Positions 29,006 to 36,574 of a stretch of 48,604 nt of DNA are shown one piece after another. The stretch spans positions 1 through 48,604 of the forward strand of contig NZ_PNCI01000033.1 in NCBI RefSeq assembly GCF_005887095.1. Direction: 5' to 3'. Numbering within the stretch: the first letter of the stretch is position 1; each line of letters begins with the position of its first letter. Below the pieces are notes generated by a model. That model did no database searches. It had not been told where the DNA came from and saw nothing but the letters and a program-made list of their open reading frames with translations. The translations under genes were made by a program, and so were the position numbers. Origin of the DNA: Pseudoalteromonas rubra (GTDB taxonomy: Bacteria; Pseudomonadota; Gammaproteobacteria; Enterobacterales; Alteromonadaceae).

Positions 29006-30381
29006 CTATCCCCGACCCGGACCACCAGGTAGTCTGCCACCGCAACTGGTTAGCGCATTACTTTGCAGCTCTCCGGCAAATCTATCGCCTACCGTATAAG
29101 GAAATGCCGGTATCAGTTTGCCATTCTCTTCGCGGGCTGTGACGTGATAGTGATAGCCACGCTCAGCATCACTGTGACCATTATATTGGTCCAGATAATT
29201 ACCGCCCTGAACGGTCAACGCTGTATTCCAATAGAAATCTTCTTTAAAGTAGCCGTTTTCAGCAACCAGCTCATTGTTGGACAGCGTGCTCACCACAGCA
29301 GAAAAACCGGGTCCGCTGGAAACAGTACGGGTGCCCTGGCTGACATCATATTGGTCATTCAGCACACAGCTTCGGGCATCGTCGCTTCACTGGCGCTATA
29401 GTCCCGGACTTCCCAACTACTGATTGCCAGTTGCCCTTGCGCCTCCCAGGGGCCATAAATCGCATACCCATCCGCGGCATAACCATAAATAGGAGAGTGA
29501 CCTATACCAGTGTCCCCTACCATATCGGCCAGGCACGACGAGTAATAGTGGTGATGATAGTCACCCTGTGCAGCATGGCCGCCGCACACATCAACATCAT
29601 ATTGCTCTGCAACCGGTGCCAGTGTCTGCCAAGCTCCTTCGTTGTTATAGCTCTGTCCATCCCCCCAGTTATACACAGAGGTCCCGTTAACCCAAAAACC
29701 TACCGACCCTAAGCCCGTCTCGCAGGTTTCGCTAGTCTGTGTTGGCTGGTTTGGAAAGGTACCCGTTTTGTCCATCACTTCAGGGCATACCGGACCCGGC
29801 GGCCAGTAACCCTGTCCCGCATCTAGTGCACAACTGGTGTTGCTGTTGTACCCTATATCCTGACCAAACTCTACCACATCGCCAATCGCCACAGCGGGCG
29901 AACCTGTGGCAAAATCGGAATTGGCTCTGGGCCGTGAAGACAAGCTTGTCAATACCGCCTCGTCGATGACAACCTGGTAATCCGGCATACCAGACGCCGT
30001 AACCACGGTATAACCTTGGCCCGACTGCTCAATGGTGCTGACAGCCTGCACGTTAACCTGCGCAGGCTGTCCCGAACCATCCAGCATAACTGCGGCTGAT
30101 TCTGCCTCTGAGCTCAAGATCCAGCCAGGTAGCGTGTTTGTTTCATCTGGGTTGTTTGATACTTGATCACCCTCGTCACTGGTATCACTCGGATCAGACC
30201 CGCTATCATCGCCATTTGATTCAGTACTGTCATTACTTTGGTTCGTTGTGCTCTGATCAGTAGCCGCTGACTGCGTATTCTGACTTTCTCCTGAGCCACA
30301 GGCACTGAGCACGGTGGCACTCATCATAAGTGCCAGTATTTTAAGTGTGCCTGGGTAGCTGAATTCGTTCGTTAACTTCAT
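29006..30381 (-). pseudogene. YHYH-domain lipoprotein gene, interrupted by a frameshift
   Basis: Two frames, 30381-29359 (340 codons) and 29365-29006, together make one YHYH-domain protein. The N terminus has a lipoprotein signal (lipobox LSACGS), then a long Ser/Thr/Asp/Gln linker (about 30-80). The core has DVCGGHAAQGDYHHHYYSSCLA, GHSPIYGYAADGYAIYGPW, then after the shift an expected SCVLNDQYD, ERGYHYHVTAREENGK and FPYTVGD; the last two are diagnostic parts of the domain. The first frame ends ATMPEAVC-stop; the other frame reads ARSCVLNDQYDV across the same bases. The cause looks like a lost 7-bp unit (see finding). A sequencing error is possible. The function of YHYH proteins is unknown, though the His pattern suggests metal binding. 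Confidence 0.8.
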
Positions 30382-30412
30382 TGCCTGTCTCCGTTGCTGT
30401 TCGGCCTGATTT

Positions 30413-30467
30413 ACACACTAGCGAAACAATGTGCAAAGAGATGGCAAACAATGTGCAAATAGTGTGT
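30413..30467. promoter_or_regulatory. Composite repeat site upstream of the YHYH gene
   Basis: Two exact 14-bp direct repeats AAACAATGTGCAAA (30424-30437 and 30446-30459) are spaced 22 bp start to start, two helical turns. They are bracketed by a perfect inverted repeat, TACACACTA (30412-30420) and TAGTGTGTA (30460-30468). The block lies 32-87 bp upstream of the YHYH start. Direct repeats with this phase are typical of response-regulator sites of the OmpR/PhoB type; no regulator is adjacent. Confidence 0.55.
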
Positions 30468-30610
30468 AGCACTCAACCCCCCCAGATGACATCATTTTAA
30501 AACACGTAACTATTTAAAAAATTTAGCTTTATTAATTACTTGATAGTGTCGAACTTTCTCCTCGTTAGCTTGTTTATGACAATTAAGTTGCGGTACCATA
30601 GCGCTCTAAT

Positions 30611-30627
30611 AATAAATAATTCTTATC
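30611..30627 (+). promoter_or_regulatory. Possible Fur box upstream of feoA
   Basis: The stretch AATAAATAATTCTTATC matches the right half of the Fur consensus GATAATGATAATCATTATC, with weak agreement in the left half. It lies about 20-35 bp upstream of the feoA start. Fur repression by iron is the usual control of feo genes. The match is imperfect and the promoter has not been pinned down (a TTGCGG near 30589 could be a -35). Confidence 0.4.
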
Positions 30628-30645
30628 AAGGTTTGCATTATCTCT

Positions 30646-30870
30646 ATGACACTTGCAGATTTAAAACCAAATGACAAAGCAACCATTGCGGATATTGATC
30701 ATCCGGATGCAGCCCTGATCAGCCGAGTGATGGCGCTGGGCCTGATCCCGGGTGAAGAAATCACAGTGCTCAATGTCGCTCCACTGGGTTGTCCTATTCA
30801 GACCAAAGTAGGTAACACCTATATCAGTATCCGCAAAACGGATGCACGCTTTATCCAACTGAACCGCTAA
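30646..30870 (+). CDS. feoA: Ferrous iron transport protein A (FeoA)
   Basis: A 74-residue cytoplasmic SH3-like protein, full length for FeoA. It has the family pattern LKPNDKATIADIDHPDAALISRVMALGLIPGEEITVLNVAPLGCPIQTKVGNTYISIRKTDARFIQL, including the conserved G-L-x-P-G and the P-x-G-x-P turn. FeoA binds the FeoB G-domain or its cytoplasmic face and supports Fe(II) uptake. It precedes feoB by 19 bp. A FeoC gene is not found. The start ATG has AAGG about 13 nt upstream, rather far. Confidence 0.95.
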   Translation: MTLADLKPNDKATIADIDHPDAALISRVMALGLIPGEEITVLNVAPLGCPIQTKVGNTYISIRKTDARFIQLNR

Positions 30871-30889
30871 TTTAAAGGAGTAAGGTCAC

Positions 30890-32974
30890 GTGAGAATCGC
30901 CCTCGTTGGTAACCCCAACTGTGGTAAAACCACCCTATTTAACCGCCTTACCGGCGCCAGGCAAAAAGTGGGGAACTGGCCAGGCGTCACGGTTGAACGC
31001 AAAAGTGGCGAGCTGACATTACAAAGTCAGCAGGTTGAGCTAATTGACTTACCGGGCCTGTACAGTATGGCTCAGATTGATCCGGGCCAGGATGAGCAGA
31101 TTGCCATTGACTATATCCGCTCCCGGGACGCCGACCTGATAGTCAATGTTGTCGACTGTGCCAACCTCGAACGCAACCTCGTCCTGACCACCCAAATGCA
31201 GGAAACAGGAACGCCTGTGATTGTGGTTGCTAACATGACTGATGTCGCTCGCCAGCAAGGTAAAGAGCTTGACTTCGCGTTGTTGTCACAACGCCTGGGT
31301 GTACCCGTTATCGCTATGGTGGGCTCAACAGGCGAGGGAATGCAGGCACTGACCGATGCCTTGACTCACCACCTTGCATCAGATAAACCGGCAAAAAGCA
31401 GGCAGCCAGTCGCGAACTCAGACAGCAACCGCGAAGACACTGTAAAACGGTATCAAAGCGTCAAAAAGCTCAGTAACGGCGTCAGTATCATGTCGCAGAC
31501 GCGCTCTGATTTCACCACCCGGCTCGACAAACTGGTACTAAATCGTTGGCTGGGCGTGCCTATTTTCTTGTTTATGATGTACCTGATGTTCACCATTGCC
31601 GTCAATTTCGGGGCCGTCTTTATCGATTTTTTCGATATTCTGATTGGTGCCATCTTTATCGACGGGACGAAACTGCTACTGACCAGCCTGGGGGCGCCTG
31701 AATGGCTTGGAGTGATCCTGGGTGACGGCTTTGGCGCCGGTTTACAACTGGTCGCGACCTTTATTCCTGTCATTGCAGTGCTATATTTCTGTTTGTCCAT
31801 TCTTGAAGACAGTGGCTATCTGTCGCGTGCTGCTTTTGTTATTGACCGTCTGATGTCATCCATTGGTTTGCCGGGCAATGCGTTTGTGCCGCTGATTGTG
31901 GGCTTTGGTTGTAACGTCCCTGCCGTGATGAGCGCGCGCACAATGAGCCGAGAGTCGGATCGCCTCCTTACGGTAATTATGGCCCCTTTTATGTCCTGTG
32001 GCGCTCGCTTGACGGTATATGCCTTGTTTGCCGCGGCATTTTTCCCGGTCAATGGGGCCAATATTGTCTTTGCACTGTACTTGTTTGGCATTGTGGTTGC
32101 TGTGGGTTCTGGCTATCTGTTCAGAAAACGGGTGTTCAAACAGGAAAAAGTGCCCTCTTTTATTGAGATGCCCGCCTACCACCTACCGGTGTGGCGTAAC
32201 CTGATGATGACCACCTGGCAGCGTTTACGGAGCTTTATTACCCGTGCCGGCAAAACCATAGTATTTGTCGTTGCGCTGCTGAGTATGATCAATTCTATCG
32301 GTACGGACGGCAGCTTTGGCCATGAAAACAGCGAAGCTTCTATGCTGTCTAAGGCCGCACAAGTGGTGACACCTGTGTTTGCACCTTTGGGTATAGAAGA
32401 AGACAACTGGCCTGCAACCGTTGGGATCGTGACAGGTCTGTTCGCCAAAGAGGCCATTGTCGGCACGATGGACGCCTTGTATGTCGGTGCACCGGAAGAA
32501 CCACAAACATGGTCTCTTAGCAACTCTGCATACCAAGCGGCTATGACACTATGGGACAACTCGGTAGATTTGCTTTACAACCTTGGTGACCCATTAGGTC
32601 TGGGGGCCGTTGAAGAAGGCGGTGACGCTGGCAATGAGCTATTGACTGTCATGGCTGCTCAGTTCAATGGCCAGCTCGGTGCGTTTGCCTACCTGGTATT
32701 GATCCTGCTTTATACCCCCTGTGTTGCAGTACTGGGCGCCATTAAACGCGAGTCTGGCAGTCAGTGGATGTGGGTAGTCATTGGCTGGACAACCTCAATT
32801 GCCTATATACTGGCGACCCTGGTCTACCAGATAGGACAGCTGAGCACGGCACCGGCCTCGGCCGTAATGTGGATTGCGCTGATGCTTGGCGCCTTATTTG
32901 CCTGGTGGATCCTGCTCGGGCGCCTGAGCCAGCGAGTCAGTGCCGTGCCAACTTACAAGATCGAATTGAACTAA
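30890..32974 (+). CDS. feoB: Ferrous iron transporter FeoB
   Basis: A 694-residue inner-membrane Fe(II) transporter. The N-terminal G-domain has G1 GNPNCGKTTLFN (7-18), the switch region GNWPGVTVERKSG, G3 DLPGLYSM and G4 NMTD. After a basic linker come the Gate regions and about eight to ten membrane helices; PLIVGFGCNVPAVMSARTM and PFMSCGARLTVYALF carry the conserved Cys residues near the pore, and GLFAKEAIVGTMDAL is the second Gate motif. Length is normal (E. coli 773, many 650-760). It starts with GTG, with AAAGGAG before it. A strong terminator follows, ending the feoAB unit. Confidence 0.96.
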   Translation: MRIALVGNPNCGKTTLFNRLTGARQKVGNWPGVTVERKSGELTLQSQQVELIDLPGLYSMAQIDPGQDEQIAIDYIRSRDADLIVNVVDCANLERNLVLTTQMQETGTPVIVVANMTDVARQQGKELDFALLSQRLGVPVIAMVGSTGEGMQALTDALTHHLASDKPAKSRQPVANSDSNREDTVKRYQSVKKLSNGVSIMSQTRSDFTTRLDKLVLNRWLGVPIFLFMMYLMFTIAVNFGAVFIDFFDILIGAIFIDGTKLLLTSLGAPEWLGVILGDGFGAGLQLVATFIPVIAVLYFCLSILEDSGYLSRAAFVIDRLMSSIGLPGNAFVPLIVGFGCNVPAVMSARTMSRESDRLLTVIMAPFMSCGARLTVYALFAAAFFPVNGANIVFALYLFGIVVAVGSGYLFRKRVFKQEKVPSFIEMPAYHLPVWRNLMMTTWQRLRSFITRAGKTIVFVVALLSMINSIGTDGSFGHENSEASMLSKAAQVVTPVFAPLGIEEDNWPATVGIVTGLFAKEAIVGTMDALYVGAPEEPQTWSLSNSAYQAAMTLWDNSVDLLYNLGDPLGLGAVEEGGDAGNELLTVMAAQFNGQLGAFAYLVLILLYTPCVAVLGAIKRESGSQWMWVVIGWTTSIAYILATLVYQIGQLSTAPASAVMWIALMLGALFAWWILLGRLSQRVSAVPTYKIELN

Positions 32975-32982
32975 TTCCACAT

Positions 32983-33014
32983 AAAAAAATGGGAGCTGCC
33001 GGCTCCCATTTTTT
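32983..33014. terminator. Strong terminator after feoB
   Basis: ATGGGAGC pairs with GCTCCCAT around a 5-nt loop, flanked by A and T runs on both sides. It can act on both strands and overlaps the stop codon of the convergent small membrane protein gene by 2 bp. Confidence 0.9.
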
Positions 33015-33321
33015 ATGCTGCTTTTTCTGGCTTGACTTTTACAAGCCCCATTCGGATAGCGGCGAAATAAAGACCTTCTGCAGCTAAAACAGTAGGTAAC
33101 ACCACCTTAATCCAGTACCCTTCAGAACCATAAAAATATATCAGGATGGTGCTTATCACCGCCAGTATGATGCTCGCAACAATACCAGCACTCACCAGAC
33201 TCAGAGAAATCGGAGCTTTACAGCTGCTGCATTTTAGCTTGAATGGATTCGGCGTATTTAATACCGACATAAAAGAGATATCGCTGTCACATTTACCACA
33301 TTTACTCATATTATTACTCAT
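33013..33321 (-). CDS. Small membrane protein with N-terminal Cys-pair (zinc-ribbon-like) motif
   Basis: A 102-residue protein. The N terminus has CGKCDSD and CSSCKAP (two C-x-x-C pairs about 25 residues apart), the spacing of a small zinc ribbon, followed by two hydrophobic helices (LVSAGIVASIILAVISTILIYF and WIKVVLPTVLAAEGLYFAAI) and a Lys-rich tail. I see no named family beyond this. A second possible ATG is at residue 5. It lies 11 bp downstream of another small membrane protein gene and is convergent with feoB. Confidence 0.72.
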   Translation of the reverse strand: MSNNMSKCGKCDSDISFMSVLNTPNPFKLKCSSCKAPISLSLVSAGIVASIILAVISTILIYFYGSEGYWIKVVLPTVLAAEGLYFAAIRMGLVKVKPEKAA

Positions 33322-33332
33322 TGTGTTACGTT

Positions 33333-33704
33333 TTACTTGTCAAAATACTCTTTGACGTCGCTGGCATACAGTATCCACATTGCTGCTGCCGGATAGATAA
33401 ACAAATCGACTAAATCCCAGACAGGTAAGGCGTCCTCTGTACCCAATAATAAGTCAGCACTCTGCACAAAAACACAGACCCACACGGTATAAAAAAAGAA
33501 ATTACGCCCTCTGGGCTTTCTTTTCGCAATGTGCCACATTGCTACAAACTGGATAAATACCATGGTTAACCAAAACAACATCAGGACCATCGCCTCCGAT
33601 GGTTGCTCTGATACCAGATAACCCAGCACAGAGATTGCTAAAGGCCAAAGCCCGTAGTTGATAAAACATACCAAAACCGTGATCAACACCACAAATGGGA
33701 TCAT
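33333..33704 (-). CDS. Small multi-spanning membrane protein (123 aa)
   Basis: An unrecognised protein with four predicted helices (IPFVVLITVLVCFINYGLWPL; AMVLMLFWLTMVFIQFVAMW; NFFFYTVWVCVFVQSADLLL; LVDLFIYPAAAMWILYASD) and short charged loops. The loop KRKPRGRN between the second and third helices would face the cytoplasm. It is in a short operon with the Cys-pair membrane protein downstream. No catalytic motif is seen; coding is supported by the hydrophobic pattern and operon spacing. Confidence 0.65.
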   Translation of the reverse strand: MIPFVVLITVLVCFINYGLWPLAISVLGYLVSEQPSEAMVLMLFWLTMVFIQFVAMWHIAKRKPRGRNFFFYTVWVCVFVQSADLLLGTEDALPVWDLVDLFIYPAAAMWILYASDVKEYFDK

Positions 33705-34049
33705 AAGTTACAAATACCTTGTTATCTCTTGGCCCGGATAGGAGCCCAATTGCACTTGAAAGATGTTTAATTCAGGCGTACACCCCTCTTAATTACGCAC
33801 ATTGCGATTTAATAATCAGCCTGCCCACAGAAATGGGGCTGCAGTTTACAGCATTGCGGATATGGAAAGAATAGTTGGTTTACACTCGTATACATTTGAG
33901 TCAGCCGTCCCTGATCTTCTCTGGTCAGCTCATTTCATTTACTTTTCATTGCGCCATGCTAACCTAGTCCCGCTTTTACACACTTCGTACCTAAATCAGT
34001 GTGTATCCGGCAAAATACTTTAAAGGAAAACCATAACTAAAAAGGATCT
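33705..34049. other. 345-bp intergenic region
   Basis: Between divergent genes. It holds the TACACACT inverted repeat (33977-34005) and presumably the promoter of the decarboxylase-like gene. A 73-codon open frame on the plus strand (33802-34023) has no ribosome site or protein-like features, and I do not call it. Confidence 0.5.
33977..34005. promoter_or_regulatory. Inverted repeat upstream of the secreted decarboxylase-like gene
   Basis: TACACACT (33977-33984) and AGTGTGTA (33998-34005) form a perfect 8-bp inverted repeat with a 13-bp spacer, 45-73 bp upstream of the start. The same half-site forms the outer inverted repeat upstream of the YHYH gene at 30412-30468. A shared regulator is possible but the words are low in complexity. 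Confidence 0.4.
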
Positions 34050-34985
34050 ATGATGAAGATCAAATCCCTCTTGCTCGGCACTATAATATCGCTGAGCACT
34101 GCAAGCTATGCCGCGGATCTTAGCGAATCTTATCCAATAACCAGTACCACTTACCTCTCGGATGGCACACCCGTCGATATGCCCTTTCATGTGCAAGGTG
34201 AAGCCACCAGTGCTGTCGTTGGATTGATTGATGCGAATGTTGCACAGTTCTTTTTATGGAACTGGCAATGGGAGCCGGTCCGGCTGCATTGCGAAGGCAC
34301 CGCATCGAAAGGCATTGGCGCGCTGTATACGCAAAAAATTACCGCCAGCCCGGCGGGTGCCTATAACGAAACCATCTCAAGCTTTTATGTTAAGCGTCGT
34401 GGCAGTGTCGACCCCATTTTGCCCTGTCCGGGTGATATGACCGAGCCAAGTGCTCAACTGGATTTTACCGGCAAAGTGCTGGCAGCACTGGCAGCGGCAA
34501 ACGCCGCACAGCAAGCTGCTGGAAAACCACATAATTATGCACTTTATAACCAGCACCTGATGCTTGATAACCCAGTAGCAATCAGAGCTGGCCGCGAGAT
34601 CTGGGGCTACCCCAAACAAGCAGCCGATGTGTCGATTACCATCACGCCACGTCAGCATACGTTAACCCTGAACAACCAGTATACAGGACAGTCCATGCTG
34701 GATGTGTCCTACACCCGTCAGATTGGCGTCAACCTGCCACTGCATTCTGTTGGTGATAACGTGCTTCCTGACTACCTGTTACCCGATTACAGTAAAGTAC
34801 CGCAATTGAGTGGTGTACTATCAAGTGACAGTGGCTGGATGATGCCATTTGTGGGGGAGTTTACGATTCATTCACGAGCCAGCCTGACAACTTTCTTCCT
34901 GGCCGAAAGTGATTTCACGCCAGTCGCTGTTGTGGAGTTCCCTGACGTCTCAGGGGTCGCCATGCCCCTGTATAATCGGGAGTAA
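34050..34985 (+). CDS. Secreted acetoacetate-decarboxylase-like protein
   Basis: A 311-residue protein with a signal peptide (MMKIKSLLLGTIISLSTASYA, cleavage near residue 21) and an acetoacetate-decarboxylase fold. The block AIRAGREIWGYPKQAADVSI (about 178-196) has the family's E-x-W-G-x-P-K motif, with Lys189 at the position of the Schiff-base lysine. The next residue is Gln, not the second Lys that lowers the pKa in the clostridial enzyme, so true decarboxylation is doubtful. Export to the periplasm is unusual for this family. AAAAAGGATCT lies before the first ATG. It stands alone, between divergent small membrane protein genes. Confidence 0.78.
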   Translation: MMKIKSLLLGTIISLSTASYAADLSESYPITSTTYLSDGTPVDMPFHVQGEATSAVVGLIDANVAQFFLWNWQWEPVRLHCEGTASKGIGALYTQKITASPAGAYNETISSFYVKRRGSVDPILPCPGDMTEPSAQLDFTGKVLAALAAANAAQQAAGKPHNYALYNQHLMLDNPVAIRAGREIWGYPKQAADVSITITPRQHTLTLNNQYTGQSMLDVSYTRQIGVNLPLHSVGDNVLPDYLLPDYSKVPQLSGVLSSDSGWMMPFVGEFTIHSRASLTTFFLAESDFTPVAVVEFPDVSGVAMPLYNRE

Positions 34986-35025
34986 CACCTAAGCACCGAC
35001 AGTGTATGCCTGCCCGCATAACCCA

Positions 35026-35382
35026 TTACTGATTATTTTTTGTGGCAGGCCCCACCAGGGTTGTTTGAATTAAATGCTGGCACTTGGTACACCTGTGCCC
35101 CTTTATCATTACAGCCCTGATAACTGGGTTATCCACCAACTCAGTCTCTGATTCCAATACCCCTTTACCATTACATGTCGGCTTGTCGCATGAAACCGAC
35201 ACACTTTTAAAAAACAGGTAACGCAGCACCACACACAGCAGGACAGGTAAAATCACCTTGATCAGTATAAACCCAGCCATCCCGGGGATGAGCCCGTCAG
35301 GGAGTAATGAACCGCCGCCAATACACAGAGCAAACAAAGTAACGTCAGCCGTGTTACACACAACTTTATTCATAACAGGCAT
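35026..35382 (-). CDS. Small membrane protein with Cys pairs (118 aa)
   Basis: An unrecognised protein. A hydrophobic N-terminal half (VTLFALCIGGGSLL and GFILIKVILPVLLCVVLRYLFF) is followed by a soluble C-terminal tail with CDKPTCNGKG and CTKCQHL, which may bind zinc. The ribosome site AAGGACATT lies before the ATG. It faces the secreted decarboxylase-like gene convergently; no terminator is evident between them. Its order, membrane part first and Cys-pair tail second, is the reverse of the protein at 33013. Confidence 0.62.
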   Translation of the reverse strand: MPVMNKVVCNTADVTLFALCIGGGSLLPDGLIPGMAGFILIKVILPVLLCVVLRYLFFKSVSVSCDKPTCNGKGVLESETELVDNPVIRAVMIKGHRCTKCQHLIQTTLVGPATKNNQ

Positions 35383-35490
35383 AATGTCCTTATCTATCTA
35401 ACAAAAGGGTATTATACCAATGCATTATCATTAATAACAATAACTTATGAGAAGATCTAAGCAATTCCGCTTACTTTGCACGGGGAATGT

Positions 35491-36564
35491 TCAATAACCG
35501 AACAGCTCACCATACCCTCGCCCGGAAAACCCACCCCGGCTGCGTATTCGGCCTTCCCAGTAAGGCACGCTCAAAGTATTCAAAGAGTCTGATTGCAGCG
35601 CATCAATGATCACCGCTTCTTTGCCCGGTAACTGCAATTGCCAGCTAACAGGATGTGTCACGTCGTGCGTTTTCGCTCTGTCCAGCACTGTCAGAGTGAC
35701 TTGTTCGTCGGGATAAGCAGTAACCTCTCCGGACGATGATATCTCTGAGGCACTGCAGTAAGCATAAGCGTGTTCTTCATCTCGAGTACAGAATGCCATC
35801 AGCGCACCTTGACCAGGCTCCGTGCTTTGTAAACTAAACCAGTCCCAGCCTCCGTGCTGACTGTGAATCAGGCCCGAAGACCATTCTCTGTCCAGCCAGG
35901 CCTGACCTGTGACCTCATAATGTGTGTCCGCATAGGTCAGTGTACCCGTCACCTGTAAAAAGGGGTAACTGTAGTAAAAGGAGGCATGACCCTGTTGTGT
36001 TTTCTGGCTGTATCCCTGCTCGCCATGCAACACCTGCGGGCTGTTTGCCAGTGTAATATCCAGGCCATAACCTGATTCCCGGGTTTGTAATCGCAAAGGT
36101 AAGAATGAACTCTCCCGACTTGCCAGTTGCCAGTTATCCAGCCGGGCAATAAAAGGACTGGCCTGGATCTCGACCTGCCCTGCTCTGCCATAACGCTCAA
36201 AGGCATGATGGGTACGGCCGTCCTGCAGGGCAAAATGCGCAAAGTACAGCTGGCCGTCCCACCAGGGCGACCCCTGAAAAGCAGAAAACCCTGGGTCAAG
36301 CACCCGGAACAAGGTCCACTGCATACCAAACTGTGTGCCATCCTGTGCGCTCAAATTTCCCGTCACGTACCACCATTCCACCCCCTGTTCAGGGTGCGCA
36401 CCATGATCGCGGGGAAACACCAGAGAGTGCGCAGCGCTTACCGGCTCACCGAGTTCCTGGCCAAGGACAGCCATCGCTGCATTATTCTTTTTAGCTTCAG
36501 GTGCATCGGGCTGGCATCCCGTTAAAACGAATATAATGAGTAAAATTAACCCGGTAAACTGCAT
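35491..36564 (-). CDS. AttH-like lipoprotein with lipocalin-like (CrtC-type) fold
   Basis: A 357-residue lipoprotein: signal peptide with lipobox VLTGCQP (Cys17), then a two-domain lipocalin-like structure related to the carotenoid 1,2-hydratase/AttH family. The signature is LVFPRDHGAHPEQGVEWWYVTGNLSAQDGTQFGMQWTLFRVL, then PWWDGQLYFAHFALQDG, then QAWLDREWSSGLIHSQHGGWDWFSLQ. It follows the ABC permease gene by 10 nt, as in AttEFGH operons. The role of AttH in these exporters is not settled; it may bind a lipid-like substrate. Confidence 0.88.
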   Translation of the reverse strand: MQFTGLILLIIFVLTGCQPDAPEAKKNNAAMAVLGQELGEPVSAAHSLVFPRDHGAHPEQGVEWWYVTGNLSAQDGTQFGMQWTLFRVLDPGFSAFQGSPWWDGQLYFAHFALQDGRTHHAFERYGRAGQVEIQASPFIARLDNWQLASRESSFLPLRLQTRESGYGLDITLANSPQVLHGEQGYSQKTQQGHASFYYSYPFLQVTGTLTYADTHYEVTGQAWLDREWSSGLIHSQHGGWDWFSLQSTEPGQGALMAFCTRDEEHAYAYCSASEISSSGEVTAYPDEQVTLTVLDRAKTHDVTHPVSWQLQLPGKEAVIIDALQSDSLNTLSVPYWEGRIRSRGGFSGRGYGELFGY

Positions 36565-36574
36565 TCGTTACTCC

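Noticed and set aside
33802..34023. 73-codon plus-strand frame upstream of the secreted decarboxylase-like gene
   Set aside because: No ribosome site or protein-like pattern; it contains the inverted repeat and probable promoter of the next gene.
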